A stretch of DNA of 64,000 bases from Ashinkailepas kermadecensis. Its lineage: Eukaryota; Arthropoda; Thecostraca; Neolepadidae. Position numbers and translations under genes: made by a program. Location: assembly GCA_034440615.1 (NCBI GenBank), contig JAOTOM010005101.1, positions 699,501-763,500 on the forward strand, written 5' to 3'. Below, piece after piece: positions 1 through 13,000 of this stretch (position 1 is the stretch's first letter; each line of letters opens with the position of its first letter). The notes beneath the pieces are model-generated. The model was not told where the DNA came from. It did no database searches and was given only the letters and a program-made list of their open reading frames with translations.

Positions 1-620
1 ATCCTGCATAAAAACTGAATGGGAGCCTACCGGATAATGTCCGGCATATAAATCCTACAGGGCCCTGCACATAAATCCTGCACGTTCCTGAACATAAATC
101 CTACAGCACGTAAGTTTTGCTGGATCCTGCATGTGAATCACACTTCATCCTGTACCTGAATGGTACATGACCCTTCATGGTTTTGTGAAGGATCTTGCAT
201 GATTATTGTCAGAATTATGTATAATAAACCACATGATCATGTACAGCACTCGAACCTTCTCGGAGGGGTGCCTCTTCCCGGCCGAAGGAGCGCCAGTTTC
301 CATAGGGCAGGAGCACATGCTCCCAGTTCCCCTCCCAAGATATGTTACTGAAAATTGCATCACATCAAACCTTTAAGACGGACCTGAATAGTTATCTGTA
401 AAATCCCGCAGGACAGTCATGCATGCCACTGGAATCCTGCAGGACAGTCATGCATGACATTACAATCATGTAGGACAGCTTTCTATATTTCTCAAATCCT
501 GCAGGGTTGTCCTGCAGGATCGCATGTCTGTGCAGGAGTGTCTGCGGAAATGTGCAGGATCCTGTAGGATCGTGGGGATTTTCTGAGAATCCTGTAGGAC
601 TTTTTCACTTGGGAAGTTTG
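1..620. repeat. Degenerate repeat zone rich in ATCCTGCA / TCCTGCAGGA
   Basis: The words ATCCTGCA, ATCCTGTAGGA and the palindrome TCCTGCAGGA recur many times, with a partial tandem unit of about 45 bp (AATCCTGCAGGACAGTCATG, clearest at 400-470). No credible coding frame. Nature of the repeat unknown. Confidence 0.5.
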
Positions 621-1830
621 CAGTTTAAGGTAATGTTTGATTTTTGGAATGTGTTTTTCCAATGGCATGTTTATGAATGTGGTGAACATGATGTGACCGC
701 TCATTTCTTCTGCATATGCATCCTTTTCAGTTGGGAGGCAGAATATCGCCGAAAAAGGGGCATGGAGTTGGGTAATCTAGCATAAAAAGTAACATACAAA
801 ATAAAGAAAAAAGCAACATAAGCTAACCTAACCTAGCCTTCCATGCAAGAGGTCACATTCATATTTTTTTTCTTCAAAATTTACAATTTCAAACAATTTT
901 TTCTTTTCAAAATCGACTAAAATCATAATCTAATGTAACCTGACCTGTCATTGAAGAAAATAAAATATATGATACAAATTCCCCTCCGATTATAAAATTA
1001 TAGTTTACGACAAAAACATAACCCAACTTAACTCAACCAAACCTAATGCTTTCATTGCTTCATGGAGGTACATTGTGTGCAAAACTTGTCTTGTAGTCAC
1101 CTTGAACTTCAATAATCTCTTATTATGGTTTAAGGTGTTCACAAGATTTTCAATGCAATGTTTATGAACATATCTAAGATGATGGGACCACTGATCTTTT
1201 GTGCAAATGCTTACCTTTCAGTTGGTGAGCAAAATAACACCAAAAAGTGGACTTTGAGTTAGATAAGATCGCATAAAAATTAATGTTTCAAATTAAATAC
1301 AACATAACCTAGCCTAGTGTCACAGCCTAGTGCCTTACCTGCCTTTGGAGAATATATTTAAAAAACATAATTTGAAAAATACTAAATGATTTATTCTCTT
1401 AAAATTGCCCAAATCATGAAAAATATATCCTGACCTAACCTAACCTAACACAAAGTGCTTTTGAACAAAAACTATTTCCTTTTTTGAATTTTTAAGTACA
1501 TTAAAAAATTTAAATAAAAGAAAACCTAAACTAACTATCTAACCAAACCTAACCCCTTTGTTTGCTTTAAGGAGGAAAACTGTGTGTAATGCTTGTCTCA
1601 TGCCAATCTTACAGCACAATCATACCAGTTTGGCTACGTTTTGTTAGGTTAGGTGTTGGTTTTTTTTGTTCTTTTTACATTTTTATAATATATTACCTCA
1701 TACCCAAAGCCCCTTTGTTAGTGTTATTTTGCTCTTCAATGAAAAGTAAATATTTACACCACAAATGAGTGGTCACATCAGCTTAATCATGTTTGTAAAG
1801 ATGGCAGTTCAAAATATAATTTTATAAATA
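620..1830. repeat. AT-rich interspersed repeat copies with CCTAA motifs
   Basis: Two related forward stretches (about 633-840 and 1130-1325) share ACTCAT or CTGATC, a CTTTTCAGTTGG core and a CATAACCTAACCTAG end. A reverse copy lies at about 1725-1830. Runs such as CCTAACCTAACCTAAC (about 1433-1450) are telomere-like but interspersed. Related copies recur at 41240-41340 and in the foldback at 41505-43212. Confidence 0.5.
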
Positions 1831-4800
1831 TATAAAACACCTCAAGCACAAATTTGCCAATATTTGTAAGTAAATGCACATAGATGCAACTGAGTCCTTC
1901 CTAAAATAACTTCCTAAACATATCTTCTGGTGAATTTTGTGGTGATTTAAATGAATATGGATATGATATGAGAGTGACTTCATCAAGTTATGAAGATCAG
2001 ATTCATTCAAATTACCTACATGAAAGAATATGTACCAGAAAAAAACCCTCTTTTGGAGTGTGTGTGAGGGGGGGGGGGTAAATGCAATCCATATTAAATC
2101 ATTTGGGTCATCACCAGGGTGCATTTCTGCATGCATGCCACATTTAAAATCAGCACCACATTAGGAACGAGAATTGCCAGTGAAACTTGCTGTAATATGA
2201 CATAATTACACCAAAGAGAGCAGGACTGGAAGAACTGGCTGGTCCACAATTTTGACATCATCCAGAACATAATCCTCTGCAATTTTATGGTGCCATTTTT
2301 TCAGAGTGGAGTCAGCTCAGTGGGGCCAGAACATAGAAATGATGAAAAAGGCGGAGTCCATGGGGATGAATCCCCAATGAAATTTGTTGTAATTTTAGAA
2401 GCTGATTTCAGCAAAAAGTTTACCAGAAGTGGAATGGATCTGTAATGTAATGCATTTTTATTATAGAACACCGGTACCCTGTGCATGCAAAATGTATATT
2501 ATCACAAGAGGAAAAATTCCTGTTTTTGGGAGGCAAGAATATTAGTTCATTAAGTGTGGATTTCCATGCAAATTCGTGAACTTCAAGACAGTGGAATATT
2601 ATGACCTCTTACTCACACTGTACGGTTTAATCATGTTTGGTGAGGACTGAAAGCCAATGGAAGTTTAACATGCACAAATTGCACAAAAAGCACCTATGAG
2701 CTTTTTTTTACTTCGCAATCAACTGAAAATTATCCTTCAAGATGTATTGCTCATCAATTTTTCCACCACATCCCAGATTACAAAATTGAAACCCATCTCT
2801 GCATCTGAGTAATACTGTGAGTGTTTCAGATGAAGTTGTGCATATATGCACCTTGTTTCCATGGCAATGAATGTCAACAAATATGGCAACCAATTGAAGT
2901 AATGATCCCCCAAAGAGCCTCTGGTCACATAGTTGAATTTATCATCCTGCTTGGAACGCATACGTACTATGATAGTACTTTCATAACAGACAAACAAATT
3001 GCACTTCGCATCCACAATTTTCGAATGGTAAGATGTTCTAGTCAATCAGAAAACGAACGGGCCTTCAGAGGAGGGCATCAAAACACCTTTAAAATCAGAG
3101 GACTTGTCATGAGGAAAAACGTGTGAGCTATCCGAAAATCGCTTTGGTTTTTCAGGTATGCGTGTTATGAAGCATGTATGCAAAACATGTGAGACAGCTC
3201 ACGGGTTCGTCGGTGACAGCTTCGGCATTTTGTTCACCTCTGCAGAGAAGGTGATTGACGGACACCACCTTGCGGTGCGCAACTATTTATACCACATTGC
3301 ATTGCAAATTATCAATGTCATGTATAATTATCATGGTCAAAAAGGGCCCGAAATGAAGGGGACAGTGATAGCTCCCGAGCTAAGTTAATGATTAATAGCT
3401 CAATATAATGATTAGTGAGTGGAACCTGAGCATGGTGCGCAGCTTTTCATCGTATCGTTAGACCGCTCAAGGTCAATATGAAGGTGACAGCGCGCATAAA
3501 TAGCTGCGACAGTTCTTGGTCTTGCGCAAAAGCATACACATAAAAACTGTTAATTGCAGGATAGCTCATCACCGTGTACACATTTTGGTTGCATGCTTGA
3601 TTAGGTCAAGGTCAATTGCAAAGGCCCGAACGCATTCAAAGCCACGGGGACAATTGCACCTCACGAGATACGCACCGTAAGATGTCGTACGGCAGTAATT
3701 ATGTGCCGTTATTTTCCATGTCTTGGAAGCTGTATATATCCCCGTCTTTTTCGGTTCCCTTTGACCAGCATAATTGGCCTTGACCCGAGCCAGTGCACAT
3801 AAGTCGTACATTGTGGTGACCTATCACGTATTCACGAATGAGTTTACTACTATGCCATAGCTCGGGAGCCATGGCTGTCCTCGTCATCTGAAGTGATCTT
3901 TGACCCTGACAATTGACCTTGAGCGATGTAGATGTATAATTAAGTTACGTGCGGTGATGGTCTGTCTGAAACTAGCGATTGCATGGATTTCGACGCCACG
4001 TTCGAAAGCTAGACCGCTCCGCTGATTTTACTATTGATTCTCGGAGTTAAAACCATTGCATTTCAGGCAAAACGTAGTTCAGATTCGTAAATAGCGAGGT
4101 TATGTTGACCATGGAAGGTAATTTGTGTAGAATCGGGTGTGTGCTGAACACGAATATGTTCCAACTTTACGGACGTTTTTCTGACGTAGTTTTGCATTTT
4201 ATCCTGACTTGCGTAGAAGGGAAACTACTGGGGGGCAAGAGCCCCGCGCCTGGGGAAGGTGGATTTTCGGGCATGCCCATGGTTAATACCTTGGGCTTAT
4301 TACAATTTCATGTGTCACTGATTGTCAAGAAAAGCTGCAAATTTCCTTTGCTAGCTTTGTACAAAATATAAAAAGACAAGGAGATGTGATGGGAATACAA
4401 TGTTCACCAGCCAGCAAACCGATTTTTGCCAAAACATGACAATTGTGTCATCACAGCAAGGGACACACAAATAATGAAACATACCGGTAATGTTCGCATG
4501 CAGGCACAACCAGCATATCAGAACGCTCCCTCCGGCTGGGACAGGTTAAATGGTGATTGATGTGGTTTTCAGGAATATCCTTGGTGCTCAGAGCAGACCT
4601 CTCTTATACTTTGAGGGCACAACCAAAATGGGGAACTAAAGTAATATCGACACAATTGTATCCAGCGCAATGCCATGAGTCTTGCACTGCACCACTTCAA
4701 CAGACTACTCATACAATGAAGAATATCAGGACATAATTTTTAATGGCACATTTATTTGTGAAGGAAATGCATTTAGTTTCCCGCGGCTAGTGTATTTGGT

Positions 4801-5680
4801 TTACCCGTTGAGACAGAAAACGTTAAGACAGTTAATCAGGCTACGTGATGTGCTATTGGTTTTGTGAGGTTCTACATTAAGTTGGATACTCTCATCTACT
4901 TTCTCGCCACCCTTCCGCACACTGTAAAAAAAACTCAGACACCAACAATGCTCTCCCCGTCTCCTCCGCTACCGCAAACTCCACCTACAACGCTCCATCC
5001 TTCAATTTCTCGCCTCGCACATTTGTTTCCAAACCGGTCACAACTGTTTCGCCTCCGGAAAGGGGACAGAGGCGAGACTTTGGGTCTGTCCGCGAAAAAT
5101 AAGGATCCGGGGATAGGGGAAAATGCATCGTCGGTGCTACCTGGGTTGGAAACGCTCCCACCAGCGACGGATGGGCGGGTGGTCTGAGGGAGGGACCAAG
5201 AGTGTTTTTTTTTTTGGTGTTGTGGATGTCATGTGTTGCACTTTTGTTTCCGCCCCCGTTGCGCCCCACCACATAGGGGCCCTACTGAGGGCGCCTGTGC
5301 CCCGCTGACGGGAGGACGCCAGACGCCAGAGGAGCCACACGGGACAGGTAGCGCTTTCGCACGGCCGGGAGTCTCACCATCCCAACCGAACTAGCAGCGT
5401 CGCCCACCCATTGACCCCAGTCGGCCCGGCCGGCAGACAATGGGAACACAGCCAGGCCACCAGCCCGAGGCGACTTAACCCGCGCCGTCTCCGGGGGGGG
5501 GGGGGGGGTTGTTAACCGCCCCCCCAAGGTTTTTCGCCGATAGTGGAAGAACGGCGCGCTGCAGCGCGTCGAAATTTGGCATACCTTTTCCCACATCAAT
5601 TTAACATGTTGTGTAAACATTTTGAGGTCAGGTCATCTAGGGTCAACGAGTTAGTCAAGGTCAAGTGAGGTCACCTCCAG
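1831..5680. other. Non-coding 3' flank, nothing recognised
   Basis: No frame in this stretch resembles a known family. An imperfect inverted repeat pairs about 3310-3385 with about 3735-3880 (both carry a GCTCCCGAGCTA word in opposite orientation), which may be an old foldback element. Several AGGTCA half-sites cluster at 5622-5675. Confidence 0.4.
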
Positions 5681-5683
5681 AAA

Positions 5684-5877
5684 TGTTCAACCAGTCGGTT
5701 GGTTGGTTATTGGTTTTACGACAAGTCGACCGTTGAGTCATGTAGCGTCGCCAATCTCTCACGCCGATTGATCGCGGGCGAAGAGTAGCGACAGGTGAGA
5801 CTCGAACCCACAACCTTTCGATTGTGAGACGAGCATCTTACCCCTAGACCACTCGTCCCCTTGTGTTCAACCAGTCG
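5684..5877 (-). mobile_element. tRNA-derived SINE, copy 1, with 14-bp target-site duplication
   Basis: The element (5698-5863) is flanked by the perfect repeat TGTTCAACCAGTCG at 5684-5697 and 5864-5877. On the minus strand it begins GGGGACGAG and has an A box (TGGTCTAGGGG, 5841-5851) and B box (GGTTCGAGTCT, 5798-5808) of an RNA polymerase III promoter. A body and an AACCAATAACCAACC tail follow. This is the layout of a tRNA-head SINE; the anticodon region reads most like a Val-type CAC head. A second copy is at 39518-39681. Confidence 0.9.
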
Positions 5878-5884
5878 TCACGCT

Positions 5885-6821
5885 TTAACACGCGCCTTGG
5901 AGGGCCTCTGAAAATTACGCGCACTGGAGGGGGGGGGGCGGATTCCGCCTCCCCCCTAAGATCTCTCCTCCTAGTGAAGCTAGAGGAACGGAATTCGCAG
6001 GGTGGATGGGTACGGCAGTGAACTCTATTGTGTGCAAATTTCATGACCTTAGGTAAATATCTTCAAGGTCAAATGAGGTAAAATTGGCAAAGTTTTCTGG
6101 TATTGCGTAGCTTGGCTTGCCATCGTTATGGATCGCTGTGATTGTATTTAAATGCTCCAAAATGGGCATCAGTGATGTTTTGGACATTACTAATGATGCA
6201 ATGCAGATGCTGGACCAAACAGTTGACCTCAGGTCACCTATATAGCACCACTTTATCAGGTCAGTTACCTGTTCCAGTTACCGAAACCGGGCCGCCCGCC
6301 CGACTGGTCCGTCGGGCAGCTCGGAGCAATCGGCTTCGTGAAGAAAGGAGTGAAGTACATGAATCAAGTATGGAAACGCAATGACAAACAGTACAAATGA
6401 CAAACGGTAGTGCATTTATGACAACATTCCAGTTGATCAAGTTTGGTTCCATTAACCTGTCATGAACTTGACCTGACTTGACCTCGGTGACCTAACATGA
6501 TCTTGAAACTATATAGCATATCAATATACATCAAACAAGTCGCTAGTGTTGCCAAGAACACTTCCATTTTGCGAATATACGGGAAGCGTATCAGCGGCGA
6601 TTTTTGTGGTCTGGCGCTATAATTTTTTTTGACCTGAGCGCCCCCTAACTTGCAAAAATGTTCGGCCAATTTCCATTTTTCTTGCTTTAAACGACGCGCC
6701 GGTCATTTCTAAGCAAGTACGCAGAAAATCGCGTATATCGACCGGTAAAATCTGCAGTCATTTACGAAAAACCGGAGGGGTGGGCGGATTTCGCCCCCCC
6801 TCCCTCCAGTGCGCGTGTTAA
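5885..6821 (+). mobile_element. piggyBac-like non-autonomous DNA transposon with TTAA ends, copy 1
   Basis: 929 bp between TTAA at 5885-5888 and TTAA at 6818-6821. The terminal inverted repeats read CACGCGCCTTGGAGGG at the left and CACGCGCACTGGAGGG (reverse complement) at the right. Each is followed by a G-run and GGCGGATTCCGCC-like sequence. No transposase frame, so it would depend on a transposase elsewhere. TTAA target duplication is typical of piggyBac. A homologous copy, split by insertions, is at 48444-56647. The orientation given is arbitrary. Confidence 0.8.
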
Positions 6822-9475
6822 TGGATGGAGGTATTTTAATGAAAATTTCAGCGTTTGCTTATCTTTAGGGACGAAACAAAACGCACCGGAGGAATTTTAT
6901 ATGTTTCCCCGTTTTTGATTACTTACTAGTTTTGCATATTTACTGTTAAGAGCTAAAATCGAAGATTCTGGCTAAAGTAAGCATTTTTTTAGAGCAAGTT
7001 GACTTCGAACAACGTTTTTCGGTCCACTCTACCCATTATACAAATACAAATTAAAGAAAATTGAACACTCAAAATTTTGAAATTAAAATGTTTATTTATG
7101 CGTGGGTAAAATTTTAGGGCCATGACCGATTTCGCCCTCCTTTTCTGATTCCAATTTTTTTTTCTTCTTCAAATCTCCCCCAAAATGAACTCCCCAGAGC
7201 CAAAAACATAATGCAAGTCGTGAAAACTTAGGCCCCCTAGTTACGTCACTTTTGGAGATAGCATTTTAGGGGTGGTGTCTGCACTACTCGTCGAGCGCTT
7301 TCCGATGACACCTCTTGTTTCCGTGCGACGCTTAGTTTGGAGATTAGAGGGGGTTGTATCAACCCCCCGAGACGGGGTGTGAGGATATGACCGGAAAGAC
7401 GGGGAGGGTTAACACTTGGCCCGCATGGGCCCTACGGACCTGCCGGTGTCTCCGAGATATCGGGAGCGAAGAGGCGTTCCCTCGTCACAACTAGCACCGT
7501 ATGGTGGAGGATCTCAGCCTCCAGGACTCCGTTAACCACGGGGGACGGGCCGAGAGGGCGCGACTACCCCGATATAACTGAGCGGACTGGTAGAACCGGG
7601 GAAGTTATCCTACCTGTTCAAAGTTAGGAAGGATGGTGTTGCATGGCCAGGTGAAGGACAGGGATGTTGAGATGGGATTGGTATTGTAATTGGAAACAGA
7701 GGGATGAATTAGGCACTCCTAGTCTGACTCCTCCCCATTGGACATACTGTCCGCCGGATCTTTGGAGTACTCAATCCCCACCACGGAAAGGTGGTGTTTC
7801 GTCGGGAGAGATATAGGTACATGCAGGACCAATTAGAACAGCAGAAGTTAGCGGCGACGACCACACGGCGGCGACAAGGGCGACAAGGGCCAAACGCGAC
7901 ACACAAGGAGTCACATCAAACATATGTGTCGGGTGAGGACAGACGCCAAGGATGTGTCCGAAAATGTGAGTGGTTACGAAATGCATGTATATTGGTGGCT
8001 TTGGCGTTAGTAAATCCCTGACGGCATCAGCAAAAAAGGTGCGTATTTGGGAGCTAGTAACAGGTGACGATAAAACAGGGGTCGAGAGAAACAACAGCTT
8101 GCACACACGCTGACACTATGCAACTTCGGGAGGCGGTGGAAGTAACCGGAGGCGGTTGTCGGTTCTGGTTCGGGAGGCGGTTGTCGTGTGAAGGACGGAA
8201 AACTATCAGTATCAAACCATCATTGTGGTGGGATTATGGTCAGTAAGATTATGGGATTATGGTCATTAAGTAAGTAACGGTCAGGGATTATGGTCAGGGT
8301 GGGATTATGGGATTATGGTCAGTAAAGTAAAAAGCAGGCTGAAAATACACCATAAGAAACCCCTGGAACCAATATTTTGCATTTCTATTCATGAGAGACA
8401 GCATTCGCCCCATTTAGAAGTTGAAGTGCGTAAAGAAGCTACAGCAGCAGAGTGCGCAATTTCACTATGGGAAGCCACCCACATTACAATAGACGAAGAG
8501 CCATGGCATCCATTTGCGCGATCCAATCCGACATTCCCTGTAGTCGACAAATAGCGCTCAAAATACAGCTACCGTGTCATGCGCTGGTGTATTGCTTAGC
8601 GTGGCCAGTCCAGCGCACAACTCATCCGCATATAAACTGCACACGATCACTATGTGATGCTACGCAATGCTCATGCATCGCTATCTTCTGACGCGCAAGC
8701 AATACTGCACTTTGTTCATCGCCGCACGCTCTCGACGACACGCGAGAAATAACAGCAAACCATCGGGAGGCGAAACCCTGCGTGGCGACGAATATAATGA
8801 CGAGCTGTCCGAGCGTGACACGTGCCGGCCGGGCACAGATGCTGCCACCCAGCCGACCAATCACCGCAGCAATATAACATTGCGCCCCGCTATGTCCTTA
8901 CAAAACCATCGACGGCGAAGAGGACCCGCCGGCTCCCATCGGCGCTGCACACTAGCGTGGAGACCGACCAGTCGGCCTCCTCGCGGCCTCTTTAAATTGG
9001 CGATCAACACGTCTAGATATCCGGCGGCCTCCTCCAGCCTAAAAGCGGCCTCCCGCACTCTCCGGCGGCCCCCCGCACTCTTGCTACAATTAATTTGACC
9101 TCCTGCTTCTCCTGCCAGGCCTCCGGCAGATCAGACCCTCGTACCTGATTCAGCTGTTCACCTCGCGGACGCGCGTATGACACGTGCATCGCGAGCAGGC
9201 ACCCACCAGACAAGGGTCGACTGAAAGAGCTGCAGTCTTCACCACACCAGTCAGGCGGAAGAAGGCACAGCCACGTACTAGCGGGTGGGCACCAATGGCC
9301 CCCCCCCCCACTCGACACTGTCGAATGCCGTGCTTCACTGCACATAGTCTGTCAGTCTCACCCGCCACGACTAGCCCTTATCTGCCGCGCCTGGCATACG
9401 CTTGCCAACCCAGTTGTTGCTGGGGTGGATCAAATTCGTCGATCGGCACAACGTCATAACAAGCACTGCACCGCA
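6822..9475. other. Non-coding region, nothing recognised
   Basis: AT-rich at first, then GC-richer from 7300. A short degenerate tandem of GGGATTATGGTCAG occurs at about 8228-8326. Open frames at 8667-9345 overlap on both strands in GC-rich sequence and match no family I know. The ARIH1 3' UTR may end in this interval. Confidence 0.4.
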
Positions 9476-9477
9476 TC

Positions 9478-9965
9478 GCCGGACCGCGTGTCCGCCGGTC
9501 GCCAGGTCGGAGGGCCGCATGTCCGCCGGTCCGGCAGGTCGGACAGCCGCGTGCCCGCCGGTGCGGCAGGTCGGAGGGCCGCATGTCCGCCGGTGCGGCA
9601 GGTCGGACAGCAGCGTGCCCGCCGATCCGGCAGGTCGGAGGACCGTGTCCGCTGGCCCGGCAGGTCGGAGGGCCGTGTGCCCGCCGGTGCGGCAGGTTGG
9701 AGGGCCGTGTCTGCCGGTGCGGCAGGTCGGACGGCCGTGTCCGCCGGTCCGCCAGGTCTGACAGCCGCGTGCCCGCCGGTGCGGCAGGTCGGAGGGCCGT
9801 GTGTCCGCCGGTCCGGCAGGTCGGAGGGCCGTGTGTCCGCCGGTCCACCAGGTCGGAGGGCCGCGTGTCCGCCGGTCCGGCAGGTCGGACAGCCGCGTGC
9901 CCGCCGATTCGGCACGTCGGAGGGCCGTGTTCGCCGGCCCGGCAGGTCGGAGGGCCGCGCGACTC
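9478..9965. repeat. GC-rich minisatellite, 30-32 bp unit, about 15 copies
   Basis: The unit is GCAGGTCGGAGGGCCGTGTG plus CCGCCGGTCCG-like sequence, 32 bp with 30-bp variants. Because 32 is not a multiple of 3, the same Cys/Pro/Arg-rich peptides appear in several frames on both strands. That is an effect of base composition, not evidence of coding. It lies just downstream of the ARIH1 stop. Confidence 0.9.
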
Positions 9966-10017
9966 GGGACCTCGACAGCGGTTCACGTTACCGGACTTAT
10001 AGCAGAAACTAGCGTCG

Positions 10018-10099
10018 CTATTCACTGTAGACCCACCAGTCGCGCTCGTACCCCTCGTGCACGTGTTCCAACAGCGCCTTCCGCCGACCCTCGCAGTAC
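10018..10099 (-). CDS. ARIH1: ARIH1 exon 10 (C-terminus and stop)
   Basis: One base completing Arg488, then 26 codons and [23 protein letters not shown] followed by WWVYSE, the conserved ariadne-1 C-terminus. Acceptor ATTGTGTGCCGCAG. The stop at 10018-10020 lies only 53 bases from a GC-rich minisatellite (9478-9965) that would fall in the 3' UTR. No obvious AATAAA on the minus strand is seen close by. Confidence 0.93.
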
Positions 10100-13000
10100 C
10101 TGCGGCACACAATGCAGCCACATGTACCACGTCGCTTGTAGCGCCGCATTCGCCAAAACCAGGCACCTGTGCCTGGACCTGCAACTGGATCTTGGACTAC
10201 AAAGGATCATTCACGGTCATTTGGTTCTTGTATCCTGAAAAAGTTATCTCCAGGATGGAATGATTACAAACATGAATAAATTAATATCTTCAAAATGGAT
10301 CCTAGATACTGGAAGATCCTACGTTGACTAAAACTTCACTCCAGGTTCCTGGAAGATCCTTCGATAATCTGGCATCCGGATTTTGAAATATCACAAGATC
10401 ACTCGACGTAACTATTCCTGAGCTCCTGGATCATCGCCAGGTTAGATCACGAAGTAACCGTTACATCGAATAGTCAAGCATCTGCAAGGAATATGTGGCA
10501 TATCTTGAATGCTGCACCAACGACTGACTACGCTCTGTGCGGGAGATGGGATTAAATTGTCCCCATGATGCAGCACTATGCGAAATTTTGTTGGAGCTGT
10601 GTACTAAGATCCTGATTTAAAAAATAAATAAATATTCGTACCAAAATATTATCTTGCATCCTGCAGCGTCCGATGGCAAAATTCCAGGAATATCCAATGT
10701 GTTTAATATCATCACCAAAAAAAAGGAAGTCTTGTTTTCGGTGCATATTTTCGTAATTTGCGAACTTGCATGCTGGGGGCACCGAATTCTGGAATTCTTC
10801 CTAGCAAATCACTCCAAGTTATTTCCGAGATTCGGATTAACACCAAACACTGATGGCGCTGGCAGCGCCACATCTCCACGACACCAGCCTCATCATATAG
10901 CTCTAGACGGCACCCAACATTTACTGCCAATAAGTCTGGTGGAACTTACAAACAAGCATTCCGAATTTCATACTGTGATCACGTCTCAAAATTGGAAGCT
11001 TGCCAACATGAGCTGTTGACAGAAAGACGCATGGAAGAGTGTAATAAGTAGGTTCTCCCGAAATCCATACCTGTACTTGTCCTGGACCTTTTGTTTGATG
11101 TCGACTAGGTTCTCCTGAGTGATGTCTCGCTCGAGATACTCTGATAGTACTTCAGTGCAACGCTCGAGGTCCTTTTGATTTTCCTGTGGACCAAAAGAAA
11201 ACCAATCAATGAGTTAGAGTATGCGTCTCAGACATGGGGCCGAATCCGGATTGCTGGCCTCAAAGCTAAAGCCGAAGCCGAAGCCAAACATCGCAGATGA
11301 AATACCATACAGTCTAAGTAGTATTGCGCCGAAGTGCACCAGCACTGCTGCCCGACCGCCGACCTCTTCCCTCTCGTTTCCTTCGCCCCCCCCCCCTCCT
11401 CCCATGTTCCCGCATGCACGTGGGCCCGTCCATGGACCCCTGCCCCGCCTCCCCCGAGCCGGCTGCGCTGCTCGGTGAGTCACCGGATCCCCTGGTGGGC
11501 CTCGATGCACGAGGCAGGCTTCCTTCAGCGGTTCTACAGGACCGACCGCGCCAGAGCGATGCGAGGCCTTAATTGTGGTTTAGGGGCGCATCGACTGCAC
11601 AGGTCATATAGCGCCCATAACTCAGTCATTTAAATATGAAAGCGAGTGAACGTCAGTTCGGATAACGAGTTATAAGACGACGTCAAATCTGTTCATGATA
11701 AAACTGGTGCTAACCATGTCTGCAGCTGCATGTTAATGTCCGGTGTAAATCACGGAAAACCCAACATCCAAGAGGAATTTAAAAAGCTCTCCTGATTGAA
11801 CAATGTCTGACTCATCACCTAATACTTCCCAAAGCGAGACAGAGGTACGTCCAAAGTGACGTCTCCGTTCGTGGGCAAGCCGGGGACATGATACTAAAAT
11901 GTGTCGCACTGACATTGGTGCGGTGCACCTCGGGCACCGTGGCGTCTCGTCACCGCTGAGGAGGTACCGGTGTGTCGCGTAAGTATGTCCCAAACGCAGG
12001 CGACACAGGGACACCTCGTCGCCTCTGTTTTGGTGTGATGATGAAGCCCACTCACCAATATAGGGCTTTACAGTCTTCAACTTGTTTGTTAGAGAGTTCC
12101 AGCTTGCCTGCCACTTGCCCGAAATATAACCTTTGACAGCTGAGTAGAAGTCCCTGGCAGGAAGCGGGAGGGAACGTGTGCACGGGGCCCGTGCACCTCG
12201 CTTCGCCGCAGCATCCGCGGTCTCGTTCCCACAGATTCCCACATGGCTCGGAATCCAACATAGAATAACCGTTTTTCCAGCGCAGGTCAGCAGTGTAAGC
12301 CCACGTAAAATATCTTGTGCAAGTGGGTTCGACGGATAACACGCCTTAATAGTCATGAGACTGCTAAGAGAATCGGTGCAAATTATATGCCGCGTGTCAT
12401 CACATGTCTCAATGAAACTCAGTGCGTATTGTCTAAGGCAACCAATTCAGATGTAAAGACAGATTAATATGGCAGAAGCGAAAACGTCCTGACGACTGTG
12501 CCCATTACAAACGCACACCCAACACCAGACTCGGTCTTGGATCCATCTGTGTAGGTGGCTTTAAAATGGCTGTAAGATGCACTTAACTCTAGTGCCCTTA
12601 TTCTGAATTCTTCGGTAACGACTTCGCACTTTTTGAGATATGATAGCGAAATGTCAATATCTGAAGATGCCAGTGTTCAGGGAGGGATTTTCATTGTTCC
12701 GACGCGCGTCACTCCGCGTAATCTTATCCAGCTGTCCTCGAATAGTTTGCGACTCCTGACACAGAAGGGAACACAGCTCACAGGCCGTCGTCTTCTGAAG
12801 AGAGCCAGGGCGCTTCGCGAAAACACGGAACCTTACGTTGGGTGATTCGGAAACTGTCGCAGCTTGCAGGCATAACGCATACCGAGCAGTTCCCGACGCA
12901 TATAAAGCGCTGGCTCGTTGGATTCTACCAATAGACTAGAAATTGGTGTGGTGCGAAAGGCACCGGTGCAGATACGGAGTGCTGAGTGGTGCACCGTGTC

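Noticed and set aside
1425..1455. True telomeric array
   Set aside because: Only three to four CCTAA units, interspersed with unrelated sequence and recurring inside a mobile repeat.
5790..5863. Functional tRNA gene
   Set aside because: A and B boxes are present, but acceptor and anticodon stems are not well formed and the unit is the head of a SINE with a target duplication.
8667..9345. Overlapping open frames of 110-143 codons on both strands
   Set aside because: GC-rich DNA keeps frames open on both strands; no domain or repeat family recognised.
9378..10238. Long Cys/Pro/Arg-rich open frames on both strands
   Set aside because: Produced by the 30-32 bp GC-rich minisatellite; the same peptides appear in several frames and on both strands.
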